NCBI RefSeq assembly: GCF_900110925.1 | Contig: NZ_FOFP01000008.1 | Location: forward strand, 39,768-103,767 | Source of the DNA: Pseudomonas cuatrocienegasensis | Lineage (GTDB): Bacteria; Pseudomonadota; Gammaproteobacteria; Pseudomonadales; Pseudomonadaceae | Direction of reading: 5' to 3' | Length of the DNA: 64,000 nt | In this document: in pieces, positions 17,464 to 26,740 of the stretch | Numbering within the stretch: the first letter of the stretch is position 1 | Layout: the number at the start of each line of letters is the position of its first letter | Made by a program: the position numbers and the translations under genes | Notes under the pieces: generated by a model | Seen by the model: the letters and a program-made list of their open reading frames with translations, nothing else | What the model was told of the DNA's origin: nothing | Databases searched by the model: none

Positions 17464-18522
17464 TTATGACTCACTCAATAACGATGGGGCGCAGCGGCGG
17501 CCACTTTCGGCCGCCTCACGGATGGCTTCGACCAGGGCCAGGGTGCGCCCGGCATCGAGGGCGCTGACCAGGGGCGCCACCTCACGGCGCACCACCTGGA
17601 TAAAATGCTCAAGCTGGCGGCGCAGCGCAGGCTCGCTCTCGAATGTCTCCTGGCTCTGCTGCAACGGCTGGTGCCAGCCGGCATCGGCCTCGGCGTAGTG
17701 CCAGCGGCGTAACTGCGGAATGCTCAGGGCGCCCTGGGTGCCGGCCAATAGGTAGCAGGGCTGATCCGCCTGACGCGGGTAGACCGGGTTTTCGCCGGAG
17801 TCCAGCTCCCAGCTCCAGGGCGCTGCCACCGCATCGGAGCCAGTCAGGGTCGCCAGCGCGCCATTGGCGAACTGCAGCAGGATCGCTGCGCTGTCCTCGT
17901 TGGCAAAGCCGCGCACGCCGTTGCTGGTAAACGCCTGCACCTGGCTGACCTCGCCGCACAGGTGGCGCAGCAGGTCGAGGTCGTGAATCAGGTTGGTCAG
18001 CAACAGGCCGGCCCCCGCCTCACGGCGCCAGGGAATATCGAAATAGCTGTCGGGTTTGCGTAACTGCCACAGCGCCGTCACCGTGACCAGTCGGCCTAAC
18101 GCGCCCTCCTCGATCAACTGGCGCGCACGGGCGATCAGCGGGTTATGCCGCCGGTGGTGGCCGACCAGCACCGGCACACCCGTGGCAGCGCTGGCCGCGA
18201 CCAGGCGGCGCACCTCCCGCAGATCGACACCCACCGGTTTTTCCAGCAGCACCGCCGCGCCGGCTGCCAAACAGTCCAAGGCAGTGCTGACATGCAGGCT
18301 ATTGGGGTTGGCGACGATCACCGCCGCTGGGCGCAGTTGCTCGAGCATCTGCCGGTAATCGGCAAAATAGGCCACGCCCTGCTCAGCAGCCACGGCGGCC
18401 GCTGCGGGGTCGGGATCGCACACCGCACACAGGCGTGCCCCCTCCAACCCCTGCAGATACGCCAGGTGCTGGCGCCCCATAACGCCGGCCCCGATCAGGG
18501 CAATGCTTACCGGCTCGCGCAT
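17464..18522 (-). CDS. GFO/IDH/MocA family oxidoreductase
   Basis: 352 residues. The N-terminal Rossmann domain starts SIALIGAGVMGRQHL. ANPNSLH and the family Lys in LLEKPVGVDL (near residue 95) are present, followed by the larger C-terminal domain. LIHDLDLLRHL holds the usual catalytic His-Asp pair. These enzymes oxidise sugars, inositols or related polyols with NAD(P). It heads a likely three-gene operon with the isomerase and the DMT carrier. ATG 18522 has GAGGAG 8 nt upstream; a longer open frame from 18558 is less likely. A TGGAAC-N3-GTTCTA palindrome lies about 60 bp upstream. The substrate is not known. Confidence 0.87.
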   Translation of the reverse strand: MREPVSIALIGAGVMGRQHLAYLQGLEGARLCAVCDPDPAAAAVAAEQGVAYFADYRQMLEQLRPAAVIVANPNSLHVSTALDCLAAGAAVLLEKPVGVDLREVRRLVAASAATGVPVLVGHHRRHNPLIARARQLIEEGALGRLVTVTALWQLRKPDSYFDIPWRREAGAGLLLTNLIHDLDLLRHLCGEVSQVQAFTSNGVRGFANEDSAAILLQFANGALATLTGSDAVAAPWSWELDSGENPVYPRQADQPCYLLAGTQGALSIPQLRRWHYAEADAGWHQPLQQSQETFESEPALRRQLEHFIQVVRREVAPLVSALDAGRTLALVEAIREAAESGRRCAPSLLSES

Positions 18523-18580
18523 CGCGGGCTCCTCGTCACTAGAAATCGGACACGGCACCGCAGCGCCGCCTAAATTAATC

Positions 18581-18595
18581 TAGAACTACGTTCCA
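18581..18595. promoter_or_regulatory. IclR-like palindrome before the oxidoreductase operon
   Basis: On the minus strand this reads TGGAACGTAGTTCTA, resembling the E. coli IclR type (TGGAA-N5-TTCCA). A near match, TGGAACATCATTCCA, precedes the flavoprotein gene at 26996-27010. It is about 60 bp before the oxidoreductase start. Confidence 0.55.
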
Positions 18596-18686
18596 CTTTT
18601 ATGCAATAGCCAATATCGCGACCACACATAGGGGGCGCTTACCTGCCGCTCCCTAGTGTCGCTGCATGAATCATTTGTCGATGTCG

Positions 18687-18780
18687 GTAGGAGCGAATTT
18701 ATTCGCGATAGATCTTGAAAGCGTCGCAGCGTTTGCACGATTTATCGCGAATAAAGGCTAGGCGCCCCCTTCGCTCCTAC
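18687..18780. repeat. Inverted pair of REP hairpins
   Basis: GTAGGAGCGAATTTATTCGC at the left and TTATCGCGAATAAAGG...TTCGCTCCTAC at the right face each other between the oxidoreductase and IclR genes. The rest of the 340-bp gap shows nothing else I can name apart from the palindrome at 18581. Confidence 0.8.
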
Positions 18781-18862
18781 AACAACAGCGAGCGGCAGAT
18801 GACTCATGTGCGCCCTGGGCTTTGTCGTTTCGTTTAAGGCTCGCAAAAAATAGCGAAAGCCC

Positions 18863-19639
18863 CTAGTTAAACAACTCCGAAGCCAGGCTCGCGGCGCCCA
18901 GTTCATCGGCGGCACGCAGCAACAGCGGAGCAATTGCATGCAAGCGTTCCAGAGTCAGGCGGGCGCTGGGGCCGGCGACGCTGAGCACGCCGATCACCCG
19001 CCCCTGTTGCGGGTGGCGCACTACGGCCGCCACCGCCGAGGTGCCGAGCGAGGCGCTTTCGCTGACCCAGGCATAGCCCTGACTACGCGCCAGGGCCAGG
19101 CGCTCAAGCAGTTCATCCAGTGAGCGCGGCGCATTGGGGCCGAACGCCGCGGGGTCGGCGATGCCTTGCTGTTGCACCAGCGCCAGGGCGCCGGCATCGT
19201 CGAGGCTGGCCAGCCAGGCATGCCCAGAGGCGGTATAGAACAGCGGCGCCTCGCGGCCCATATCCGGGTCGTAACGCAGGCCGCCGCGCGCGCCCTGGGA
19301 TTTGGCGAGCCAGGTTTGCCGAGCCCCTTCGATCACGCCCAGACGCACCAGCTCGCCGGTTTGCTCGGCCAGTTCGTCGAGGATCGGCTGCACCACATCG
19401 GCCCCACTGCTGGCCAGATAGCGAAAGCCCTGGGCGACCAGACGCGTGGTCAAACGGTAACGGCTGGTCTGCTCGTCCTGGCGCACATAGCCCAGGCGCA
19501 CCAGCTCGGCGAGCAGGCGGTGGGTGGCACTTTTGGGGATCGCCAACTGGTCAGCCAGCGCCTGCAAGGGCAGGCCTCGGGCGTCGACGGTAAGGCTTTC
19601 GAGCACATTGAGCACGCGTTCGATCTGACTGCCGGCCAT
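18863..19639 (-). CDS. IclR family transcriptional regulator
   Basis: 258 residues. The N-terminal winged helix-turn-helix reads IERVLNVLESLT, then LADQLAIPKSATHRLLAELV and LGYVRQDEQTSRYRL. The C-terminal effector domain includes SGHAWLASL and the family pattern around GVLSVAGPSARL. It is divergent from the tct operon and upstream of, and in the same direction as, the oxidoreductase operon, so either is a plausible target. ATG 19639 with AGGA upstream is used; the TTG at 19657 is less likely. The effector is unknown, but context points to a hydroaromatic acid. Confidence 0.88.
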   Translation of the reverse strand: MAGSQIERVLNVLESLTVDARGLPLQALADQLAIPKSATHRLLAELVRLGYVRQDEQTSRYRLTTRLVAQGFRYLASSGADVVQPILDELAEQTGELVRLGVIEGARQTWLAKSQGARGGLRYDPDMGREAPLFYTASGHAWLASLDDAGALALVQQQGIADPAAFGPNAPRSLDELLERLALARSQGYAWVSESASLGTSAVAAVVRHPQQGRVIGVLSVAGPSARLTLERLHAIAPLLLRAADELGAASLASELFN

Positions 19640-19801
19640 GGGGTGTGTCCTGAACAAGAATGCCGCGGATTCTAGAAGACCCCACCGCCGCCGTCATCCG
19701 TCAACGGAAAACCGCTCTGGCGCAGGGCTTTGACGCCCCTCTACAATAGCCCGCCGAGCTGTCACGGACCTGGCGGGTAAATCGGGACTACAGCGATAGA
19801 G

Positions 19802-19816
19802 ATGTACTAACTGGTT
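19802..19816. promoter_or_regulatory. Candidate QuiR operator between IclR gene and tct operon
   Basis: On the minus strand this reads AACCAGTTAGTACAT, differing from the aroQ site (AACCAGCTGGTACAT) at two positions that keep the palindrome partly intact. It lies 7 bp from the IclR-type palindrome, the same arrangement as before quiC. Confidence 0.55.
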
Positions 19817-19823
19817 CGTTCTT

Positions 19824-19838
19824 GTTCGGTTATCGAAC
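19824..19838. promoter_or_regulatory. PcaR/IclR-type operator before the tct operon
   Basis: GTTCGGTTATCGAAC is a near-perfect palindrome. GTTCGTTCTT at 19814-19823 repeats the left half at exactly 10-bp spacing, the three-repeat layout known for the IclR-family activator PcaU. It lies in the divergent region between the IclR gene and tctB. Confidence 0.65.
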
Positions 19839-19971
19839 ATAACCGCCTTTAACGAATTGAAATGCCCCGACCCTCGGCCCACTATTCCCAGCACGTTTGA
19901 AGCCGAATGCCCTGGCTGCCATTGCCAGACGCAGCGGTAAACGAACAATAAATATAAGAAGGTCGCTCACC

Positions 19972-20097
19972 ATGTATCAGCTTATGCCCTCGTGCCCCCC
20001 TCTGGCTGCCCCTGCTGCGCAGGTACAGCATGCCTGTATCTCGTGCCCCAACGGCACGCTCCCCATTCTCTCGCGACACCTCATCAGCCACCGCTGA
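19972..20097 (+). CDS. Possible small ORF in the tct leader
   Basis: An ATG with AGAAGG 9 nt upstream opens a 41-codon frame (MYQLMPSCPPLAAPAAQVQH...) that ends 57 bp before tctB. The ribosome site is as good as those of neighbouring genes, but the peptide is rich in Pro, Cys and Ser and resembles nothing I recognise. It may be a leader peptide or chance. The rest of the 315-bp stretch from 19840 shows no other feature. Confidence 0.25.
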   Translation: MYQLMPSCPPLAAPAAQVQHACISCPNGTLPILSRHLISHR

Positions 20098-20154
20098 ACT
20101 GCCAGGCCCTCGATCGATTCGAGTGCGTAACGTCCTGCCCGTTGGAGCGCATGC

Positions 20155-20622
20155 ATGAAAAAGACAGACACCTTGCTGGTGGGTGAGCGCACCTTTTGCG
20201 TCTTGCTGCTGGCATTCAGCCTGGGGATCGCGGTACTGGCCTACCAGATCGCCGGTTTCTCCTCGATCAATTCGGCCGGCGCATTTCCCCTGGGCGCCAG
20301 TGCCGTGATGGTCCTCGCGGCCCTGAGTATTCTCTTCGACCTGCGCGGCCGTACGCGTGCCGACAGCAACGGCTGGCTGGACGCCGCCCGCCAGTTCACG
20401 CGTGCTCATTTCCCGCCGCGTACGCTGATCTTCACGGCCCTGGCGATCATCTACCTGGCGACCATCCACTTCAGCTTCTACGCCAGTACCTTCGGTTTCC
20501 TCGTGCTGTCGATGCTCTACCTGCGCCGCGGTCGGCTGGTCAGCGCCCTGGCCATCGCCGCGCTGCTGATTCTGATGATCTACCTGATGTTCACGCTGGC
20601 ATTCAGCGTCTACCTCCCTTAA
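20155..20622 (+). CDS. tctB: Tripartite tricarboxylate transporter, small membrane subunit TctB
   Basis: 155 residues with four predicted transmembrane helices (around residues 12-32, 43-61, 91-110 and 130-153), the size and layout of TctB proteins. It partners TctA in the inner membrane and a periplasmic TctC binding protein. ATG 20155 follows GGAG by about 8 nt. It is first in the order B-A-C; the classical order is C-B-A. The substrate cannot be read from this subunit. Confidence 0.88.
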   Translation: MKKTDTLLVGERTFCVLLLAFSLGIAVLAYQIAGFSSINSAGAFPLGASAVMVLAALSILFDLRGRTRADSNGWLDAARQFTRAHFPPRTLIFTALAIIYLATIHFSFYASTFGFLVLSMLYLRRGRLVSALAIAALLILMIYLMFTLAFSVYLP

Positions 20623-20635
20623 CGAGACCTGCAAG

Positions 20636-22147
20636 ATGAGCGAAACCTTTTCCTACTTGCTGATGGCCTGGAGCGATCCGAACCTGATGCTGCTCACGGC
20701 GCTGGGGACCTTCGCCGGCATCTACATCGGCGCCATTCCTGGCCTGTCCGTGACCATGGCGGTCTCGATCCTGGTGTCCTTCACCTTCGCCTGGGACGTC
20801 AACGATGCCCTGGCGCTGATCGTCGGCATCTTTATCGGCGGCGTTTACGGCGGTTCGCGCAGCGCCATTCTGCTGAATATCCCGGGCGCGCCCTCCTCGG
20901 TCGCCACCGCCTTCGACGGCTACCCGCTGGCGCAGCAGGGCGAGGCCGGCCGGGCGATTGGTCTGAGCACCGTGATGTCGGTGATCGGTGGCCTGATCGG
21001 CACCCTGGTACTGGCCAGCGCCGCCCCCGTGATTGGTGACCTGGCCCTGCGTTTCGCCCCGCGCGACTACTTTCTGGTGGCGGCCATCGGCCTGCTGCTG
21101 GTCGGCAGCCTGTCCGAAGGCTCGCTGGCCAAGGGCATCTTCGCTGCCGCTTTGGGCGCAGTAATCGGCTTGGTCGGCATGGACCCGGTGACGGCGCAAG
21201 GGCGCTTCACCATGGGCCAGACCGAGCTGATGGGCGGTATTCACTACGTGGTGCTGATGATCGGTCTGTTCGGCGTCGCCGAGGCGCTCTATCAATTGCA
21301 CAACCTCGACAGCCCGGTGGTGCGGCAGAAGGTCGACAAGATCCTGCCGTCGGTGGCCATGGTGTTGAAGTTCCTGCCACTGTCGATTCGTACTTCGCTA
21401 ATCGGCGTGATCGTCGGTGTGCTGCCGGGTGTCGGCGGCGACATCGCCGCGCTGATGGCCTACGACCATGCCAAACGCACGGTGAAGAACCCTACCCAAC
21501 CCTTCGGCAAAGGCGCCTACGAGGGCCTGGTAGCCCCGGAAACCGCCAACAGCGCAGCGGTCGGCGGCGCCTATGTGCCCATGCTGACCCTGGGTATGCC
21601 GGGTGACGCGGTAACCGCGGTGATCATCGGCGCCCTGGTGGTCCATGGCCTCAACCCCGGCCCGATGCTGATGGTGGAAAACCCGCACATCTTCTGGTTC
21701 ACCGTCGGCAACCTGGCCCTGGCCAATATCTTCCTGCTGGTCTTCGGTCTGATGGGCATCAAGTTGTTCGCCAAGATCGTCGAGCTGCCCAAGGCCATCC
21801 TGATCCCGCTGATCCTGGTGCTCTGCGTGGTCGGCACCTACTCGGTCAACAGCAGCATGACCGAAGTGTTCTGGATGCTCGGCTTCGGTGTGCTCGGCTA
21901 CGTGTTGAAGATCTTCGGTTTCCAGATGGGGCCGATCATCCTCGGCGCCATCCTCGGCCCGCTGATGGACACCTCGTACCGCCAGGCGATGTCGTCGGTT
22001 GGTGACAACCCGGTCGAGCTGTTCGGCGAACTGCTGAGTAGCCCGCTGTCGTTGATTCTGACCAGCGCCATGCTGTTGATCCTGCTGAGTAACACACCGC
22101 TGCTGGGCTGGCTGAAAGGCCGGTTGCGCCCAGCGTCGTCCAACTGA
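20636..22147 (+). CDS. tctA: Tripartite tricarboxylate transporter, large membrane subunit TctA
   Basis: 503 residues with about 12 hydrophobic segments. The two family signatures are present: a Gly/Pro-rich segment GIYIGAIPGLSVTMAVSI near residues 29-46, repeated as IGVIVGVLPGVGGDIAALMA near 258-277. The glycine-rich stretch IGGVYGGSRSAILLNIPGAP and its second copy near TLGMPGDAVTAVIIGAL also fit. It is the ion-coupled transport channel of the TTT system. It begins 13 nt after tctB and is followed 68 nt later by tctC, so the three are one operon. Substrate inference from context: a hydroaromatic or aromatic acid. Confidence 0.94.
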   Translation: MSETFSYLLMAWSDPNLMLLTALGTFAGIYIGAIPGLSVTMAVSILVSFTFAWDVNDALALIVGIFIGGVYGGSRSAILLNIPGAPSSVATAFDGYPLAQQGEAGRAIGLSTVMSVIGGLIGTLVLASAAPVIGDLALRFAPRDYFLVAAIGLLLVGSLSEGSLAKGIFAAALGAVIGLVGMDPVTAQGRFTMGQTELMGGIHYVVLMIGLFGVAEALYQLHNLDSPVVRQKVDKILPSVAMVLKFLPLSIRTSLIGVIVGVLPGVGGDIAALMAYDHAKRTVKNPTQPFGKGAYEGLVAPETANSAAVGGAYVPMLTLGMPGDAVTAVIIGALVVHGLNPGPMLMVENPHIFWFTVGNLALANIFLLVFGLMGIKLFAKIVELPKAILIPLILVLCVVGTYSVNSSMTEVFWMLGFGVLGYVLKIFGFQMGPIILGAILGPLMDTSYRQAMSSVGDNPVELFGELLSSPLSLILTSAMLLILLSNTPLLGWLKGRLRPASSN

Positions 22148-22215
22148 ATCACCTGCAACAAGGCCCGCCCCAGCCGATGGGGACTAACAACAACAATCCG
22201 ATGGAGAAGCTCCAC

Positions 22216-23217
22216 ATGCTGAAGACTCTGTTTGCCAGCGCCGCCCTTTCGCTCAGCGCCCTGACCCTGGCCCTGCCCGCCCATGCCGAATACCCGGAGC
22301 GCAGCATCCAGGCGGTCATTCCCTGGGGCCCGGGTGGCGCCACCGATAACGTGATGCGCAGCCTGACGCCCTACGTGGAGAAAGAACTGGGCGGCAAGTT
22401 CATTCTTAACAACCGTCCGGGCGGCACCGCCGTAATCGGCAGCAGCTACGTTATGCAGCAGCGCGCCAACGGCTACACCGTGCTGCTCGGCGCGGAAAAC
22501 CCGCAGCTGTACAAAGTGCTGAAACTGGCCGACTTCGACTACAGCGACTTCTACCCGGTCAACATCATCGGCCAGAACGTGGTGGTGATCGCGGCCAACG
22601 CCGACGCGCCGTTCAACAATATGGCCGAACTGCTGGCTGCCTCCAAAGCCAACCCGGACACCCTGCGCATGGGCTCCACCGGTGCCGGCGGCCTGCCGAG
22701 CACGATCAGCGCGATGATCAACGCGGTAGACGAACTCAAGGTGCGCGAAGTGACCTTCGGCGGCGACGGCCCCGGCATCACCGCGCTGATGGGCAAGCAC
22801 ATCGACTTTATGCCGCTGAGCCTGGCCGCCGCCCGTGAACTGGTGCGTAGCGGCAAACTCAAGGCCCTGGCCGTATTCGCCACCGAGGAAACCCCGGAGC
22901 TGCCAGGCGTCGAGCCGATCACCAAGTCTCTGCCGGCCATCGCCGAGTACCTGCCGTGGGGCCCGTTCTGGGGCGCATTCGTGCACAAGGACACCCCGGA
23001 CGACATCAAGCAGAAGCTGGTCGATGCCTACGCCAAGGCCGTGGCCAACCCGGAGTTCCAGGGCTTCCTGAAAAACTTCGGCGCCCAGAGCCTGAACCTG
23101 CAAGGCGCCGAAGCTGAGGAATTCCTCAAGCGCTGGCAGTCGGTCACCACCTGGTCGATGTACAAGGCCAAAGCCATCGAAATCGCCCCGGACTCGGTTG
23201 GCATCGCCAAACCCTGA
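22216..23217 (+). CDS. tctC: Tripartite tricarboxylate transporter substrate-binding protein TctC
   Basis: 333 residues. The first 22 (MLKTLFASAALSLSALTLAL then PAHA) are a typical signal peptide with cleavage before EYPER, so the protein is periplasmic. TctC/Bug family features follow: IQAVIPWGPGGATDNVMR, NNRPGGTAVIGSSYV and the carboxylate-binding region near GSTGAGGLPST. ATG 22216 is used because GGAG lies 9 nt upstream and it begins the signal peptide; earlier in-frame ATGs at 22177 and 22201 would add a non-signal tail. Bug proteins bind many carboxylates; here the neighbours suggest quinate, shikimate or protocatechuate. Confidence 0.92.
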   Translation: MLKTLFASAALSLSALTLALPAHAEYPERSIQAVIPWGPGGATDNVMRSLTPYVEKELGGKFILNNRPGGTAVIGSSYVMQQRANGYTVLLGAENPQLYKVLKLADFDYSDFYPVNIIGQNVVVIAANADAPFNNMAELLAASKANPDTLRMGSTGAGGLPSTISAMINAVDELKVREVTFGGDGPGITALMGKHIDFMPLSLAAARELVRSGKLKALAVFATEETPELPGVEPITKSLPAIAEYLPWGPFWGAFVHKDTPDDIKQKLVDAYAKAVANPEFQGFLKNFGAQSLNLQGAEAEEFLKRWQSVTTWSMYKAKAIEIAPDSVGIAKP

Positions 23218-23225
23218 TGGGCTGA

Positions 23226-23252
23226 AACCGGTACGCCACTGGCGTGCCGGTT
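23226..23252 (+). other. Stem-loop between tctC and oprD
   Basis: AACCGGTACGCC and GGCGTGCCGGTT form a 12-bp stem (one G-U pair) with a 3-nt loop. No T-run follows, so it may be a transcript-processing or attenuation point that lets the porin be expressed at a different level. Confidence 0.5.
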
Positions 23253-23358
23253 AGTCGGGCCGCGACCCGCGGCTACGACCTGATTGATTGATGTACGCGA
23301 AAAATGCTTCCGCACCTGCGGCGGGGCGCACTCATCCTGAGAAAAGGACATAACAACA

Positions 23359-24636
23359 ATGAACCTGATCAACACCGCTATCCGCACCCCAGCGCTGGTC
23401 CCATCCCTGTTGGCCCTTGGCGTCATGTTCGCGATACCGACGAGCAGCCATGCCGCTGGCTTCGTCGAAGACGCCAAGGTCACCCTGGGCCTGCGCAACT
23501 ACTACTTCAACCGTAACTACCTGAACGGCACCGATCCCGTCATCCGCGGTGAGCGTCAGGGTCAGGCCGAAGGCTGGACCCAGAGCTTTATCCTCGACGC
23601 CCGTTCCGGCTTCACCGAAGGCACCGTCGGTTTCGGCCTTGATGTACTCGGTCTTTACAGCCTGAAGCTGGACGGCAACCGTGGCGCGGCGAATACCCAA
23701 CTGATGCCGATCCATGGCGACGGCCAGGCGGCTGACCAATTCGGCCGTACCGCCGTAGCCGCAAAAGCCAAAATCTCCAAGACCGAACTGAAAGTCGGTG
23801 AGTGGTTCGCCGTGCTGCCGATCCTTCGCGCGGACGATGGCCGCTCGCTGCCGCAAACCTTCCAGGGCGCACAGCTCACCTCCAACGAGATCGACGGCCT
23901 GACCCTCTACGGCGGTCAGTTTTGGAAGAACAGCCAGCGTAACGATGCCAGCCGCGAAGACATGTCCTTCGGCGGTGTCGCCGGTGATGACTTCAACTTC
24001 GGCGGTGGTGAATACAAGTTCAACGGCAACAACACCATGGTCGGCGTGTGGCATGCGCGCCTGGAAGACGTCTACCAGCAGACCTATGCGCAGCTGACCC
24101 ACAGCCAGTCCGTCGGTGACTGGGTGCTGGGCGCCAACCTCGGTTACGTCACGGGTAAAGAAGAAGGCGCGGCCAAAGCCGGCAACCTGGACAACAAGGT
24201 CTACCAGGGCAGCTTCTCGGCCAAGACCGGCAACAACACCTTCACCGTGGCCTACCAACGCCTCAGCGGCGACACGCGCTTCATGCGCATAGACGGCGCC
24301 AGCGGCGGCACCCTGGTCAACGACGGTTTCACCAACAGCTACGACAACCCGGAAGAGCGTTCCTGGCAGCTGCGTCATGACTACAACTTCGCCGGCATGG
24401 GCATCCCGGGCCTGACCCTGATGAACCGCTACGTCAGCGGCGACAACGCTCGCCTCGGTGGACGTGATGACGCCGAGGAGTGGGGCCGTGAATCCGAGCT
24501 GGCCTACACCCTGCAGGAAGGCAGCCTGAAAAACCTCAGCATCCGCTGGCGCAACTCCGACGTGCGCCGTGATGGCACTGCCCAGGACATCCAGGAGAAC
24601 CGCCTGATCATCAACTACCCGCTGTCGATTCTGTAA
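23359..24636 (+). CDS. OprD-family outer-membrane porin
   Basis: 425 residues with an N-terminal signal peptide ending near residue 32 (SSHAAGFVEDA). The mature start AKVTLGLRNYYFNRNY, the alternating strand pattern, the SFGGVAGDDFNFGGGEY region and the final LIINYPLSIL strand are typical of OprD (Occ) porins. These 18-strand barrels pass small carboxylates across the outer membrane. It follows the tct genes with a stem-loop between, and ends at a strong terminator. Its partner role with Tct suggests uptake of the same aromatic or hydroaromatic acid; the precise substrate is unknown. Confidence 0.93.
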   Translation: MNLINTAIRTPALVPSLLALGVMFAIPTSSHAAGFVEDAKVTLGLRNYYFNRNYLNGTDPVIRGERQGQAEGWTQSFILDARSGFTEGTVGFGLDVLGLYSLKLDGNRGAANTQLMPIHGDGQAADQFGRTAVAAKAKISKTELKVGEWFAVLPILRADDGRSLPQTFQGAQLTSNEIDGLTLYGGQFWKNSQRNDASREDMSFGGVAGDDFNFGGGEYKFNGNNTMVGVWHARLEDVYQQTYAQLTHSQSVGDWVLGANLGYVTGKEEGAAKAGNLDNKVYQGSFSAKTGNNTFTVAYQRLSGDTRFMRIDGASGGTLVNDGFTNSYDNPEERSWQLRHDYNFAGMGIPGLTLMNRYVSGDNARLGGRDDAEEWGRESELAYTLQEGSLKNLSIRWRNSDVRRDGTAQDIQENRLIINYPLSIL

Positions 24637-24683
24637 GGCTGCACCGCTGCACCTGATTGACTCCATGTGTTACGGCACTTCGG

Positions 24684-24709
24684 CCCGTCCTTGCGACGGG
24701 TCTTTTTTT
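24684..24709 (+). terminator. Rho-independent terminator of the tct-oprD operon
   Basis: CCCGTC and GACGGG form a 6-bp stem with a 5-nt loop, followed by TC and seven Ts. Confidence 0.9.
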
Positions 24710-24801
24710 GATGGCCTGTCATCCCCCGGCAGCCACCCTTCGGGCCGTCGCTACGCGACATTAAAAACGGCTCCCGAACATTTTTCAGCGAGGTAAATGC
24801 C

Positions 24802-26724
24802 ATGCGCTGGCTGATCGACCGCTGCGCCGACCTAAAGGTCGGTCACAAACTGCTACTGGGCTTCTCCCTGGTCCTGCTGTTGACCCTGGCCGTGGCGCTC
24901 GGCGGCTGGCACACCGCCGCCGGCATCGAGCGTCACGCGGCCCATCAGCAACGTCTGGCGGCGCTGCAACAGCAGATTCTGCAGCTGCGCCTGGCGGAAA
25001 AGGATCACCTGCTCGGCCAACCAGAACAATTACCCGAACAGCACGCGCGCCTGGCCGAAGCGCTCGCCGCACTGCCCGCCGATACCGCCCAACTGAGCGA
25101 ACTGCAAACCAGCAGCAACGCCTACCTGGCGGGCTTCGCCGCACTGCGCCAGAGCGAAGAACAGGCATATTCCGCGCAAACCGGCATGGACATTCGCGCC
25201 GATGAGGCACGCAGCCAGTTCGAGATGATCGCCATGGACCAGTACAGCCTGATCCGCGACCAGTTGTTCGATGCCGTCGATCGTTCGGATGACACGGTCA
25301 ACCGCGCCGAGCAGGCCAGCGCCCTGCTGCAACAGCTGGCCCAGTTACGCCTGGCACAGAGCGCCTTCGTCGCCGCACCGAGCGAAGAAAAAGCGCAAAA
25401 CTGGCAGCAGCAACTGCACGCCATGCAGGCCAGCATTCAGCAATTGCATCCGCAGTTCCCGGCCCTGCAACAGGCATCGCTGGACGAGGCGCTCAAGGCG
25501 CTGGAAAGCTATGCCGATTCCTTCGCCCACTACCGCCTGAGCCTGGCTGCCGAGCAGCGCAACATCGCCCAGTTGAGCGACCTGGCGCAACAGATGCTGG
25601 CCCATGGCGAACGCTTGCAGCAGCTTCAGCGCCAGCGCATCGCCGCCGACAACCAGCAGTCGCTGCTGGCCCTGGCGCTGCTCACCGCCGCGGCCCTGCT
25701 GCTCGGCCTGGGCGCCGCCTGGTTGATTCGCCAGTTGATCGTCAGACCGCTGCACGATTGCCTGCAACTGGCCCAGCGAGTGGCCGCTGGCGACCTCTCC
25801 GGTGCCACCGTAAGCACCCGCAGCGACGAGGTTGGCCAACTGCTGCTGACACTGCAGCGCATGCGCGACAATCTGCGCGCACTGATCGGGCAGATTGGCG
25901 GCAGTGCCGAGCAGATCGCCGCAGCGGCCGAGCAACTGTCGGCGGTCAGCGAACAAACCCGCGCCGGCGTGCGCGAGCAGAACCGGGAAACCGTGCAGAC
26001 CGCCGACGCCATGCAACAGATGGCCAGCAGCGTGCAACAGGTCGCCGGCGATGCCGCCCAGGCCTCACAGGCGGCGCAGCAAGCCGACAGCCAGGCCCGC
26101 GCAGGCGACCACCTGGTGCATCGGGTAGTCGAGCAGGTCGAGCGTCTGGCCGCCGATGTGGCCCGCAGCGGCACTACCATTGGCCAGGTGCAGGATGAAA
26201 GCCAGCGCATCGGCAGCGTGCTGGATGTGATCAAGGCGGTGGCCGAACAAACCAACCTGCTGGCCCTCAACGCCGCCATCGAGGCGGCCCGCGCTGGCGA
26301 TCAGGGCCGCGGCTTCGCCGTGGTCGCCGACGAGGTGCGCGCATTGGCGCGGCGTACCCATGAGTCGACCCAGGAGATCGAAGGCCTGATCGAGCGCCTG
26401 CAAAGCCGCGTGCGCCAAGCCGTCGAGCAGATGCAGGGCAGCCAGCAACTGAGCCAGGACGCGGTAGGCGGTATCCAGAGCGCCGGCCAGGCGCTGGCAC
26501 AGATTGGCCAGGCGGTGTCGCTGATAGAGCAGATGAACCAACAGATCGCCAGCGCCGCCGAACAGCAGAGTGCGGTGGCGGTCGACATCAACCGCAGCGT
26601 CGAGCGGGTGCGCAGCATCAGCCAGCAAAGCGCCGCGGCCACCGAACAGACCGCGCAATCCAGCGCCGAACTGGCGCGCCTGGGCAGCGAACTGCAGAGC
26701 CGCATCGGCCAATTTCACAACTGA
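24802..26724 (+). CDS. Methyl-accepting chemotaxis protein with large helical sensor domain
   Basis: 640 residues. Transmembrane helix 1 is at about 17-37, a periplasmic all-helical domain of about 255 residues follows, helix 2 is near 290-312, then HAMP, then the signalling domain with the conserved tip [20 protein letters not shown]. The periplasmic region is long and helical, the size of the helical bimodular (HBM) sensor seen in McpS of P. putida, which detects TCA-cycle acids. Its place after the porin for hydroaromatic uptake suggests an attractant receptor for that substrate, or for an organic acid. Ligand assignment is inference. Confidence 0.9.
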   Translation: MRWLIDRCADLKVGHKLLLGFSLVLLLTLAVALGGWHTAAGIERHAAHQQRLAALQQQILQLRLAEKDHLLGQPEQLPEQHARLAEALAALPADTAQLSELQTSSNAYLAGFAALRQSEEQAYSAQTGMDIRADEARSQFEMIAMDQYSLIRDQLFDAVDRSDDTVNRAEQASALLQQLAQLRLAQSAFVAAPSEEKAQNWQQQLHAMQASIQQLHPQFPALQQASLDEALKALESYADSFAHYRLSLAAEQRNIAQLSDLAQQMLAHGERLQQLQRQRIAADNQQSLLALALLTAAALLLGLGAAWLIRQLIVRPLHDCLQLAQRVAAGDLSGATVSTRSDEVGQLLLTLQRMRDNLRALIGQIGGSAEQIAAAAEQLSAVSEQTRAGVREQNRETVQTADAMQQMASSVQQVAGDAAQASQAAQQADSQARAGDHLVHRVVEQVERLAADVARSGTTIGQVQDESQRIGSVLDVIKAVAEQTNLLALNAAIEAARAGDQGRGFAVVADEVRALARRTHESTQEIEGLIERLQSRVRQAVEQMQGSQQLSQDAVGGIQSAGQALAQIGQAVSLIEQMNQQIASAAEQQSAVAVDINRSVERVRSISQQSAAATEQTAQSSAELARLGSELQSRIGQFHN

Positions 26725-26740
26725 GGCAGACAGGCTCTGT

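Noticed and set aside
21898..23103. Minus-strand 401-codon frame across tctA and tctC
   Set aside because: Antisense to two clear transporter genes; low-complexity His/Gln/Val-rich translation.
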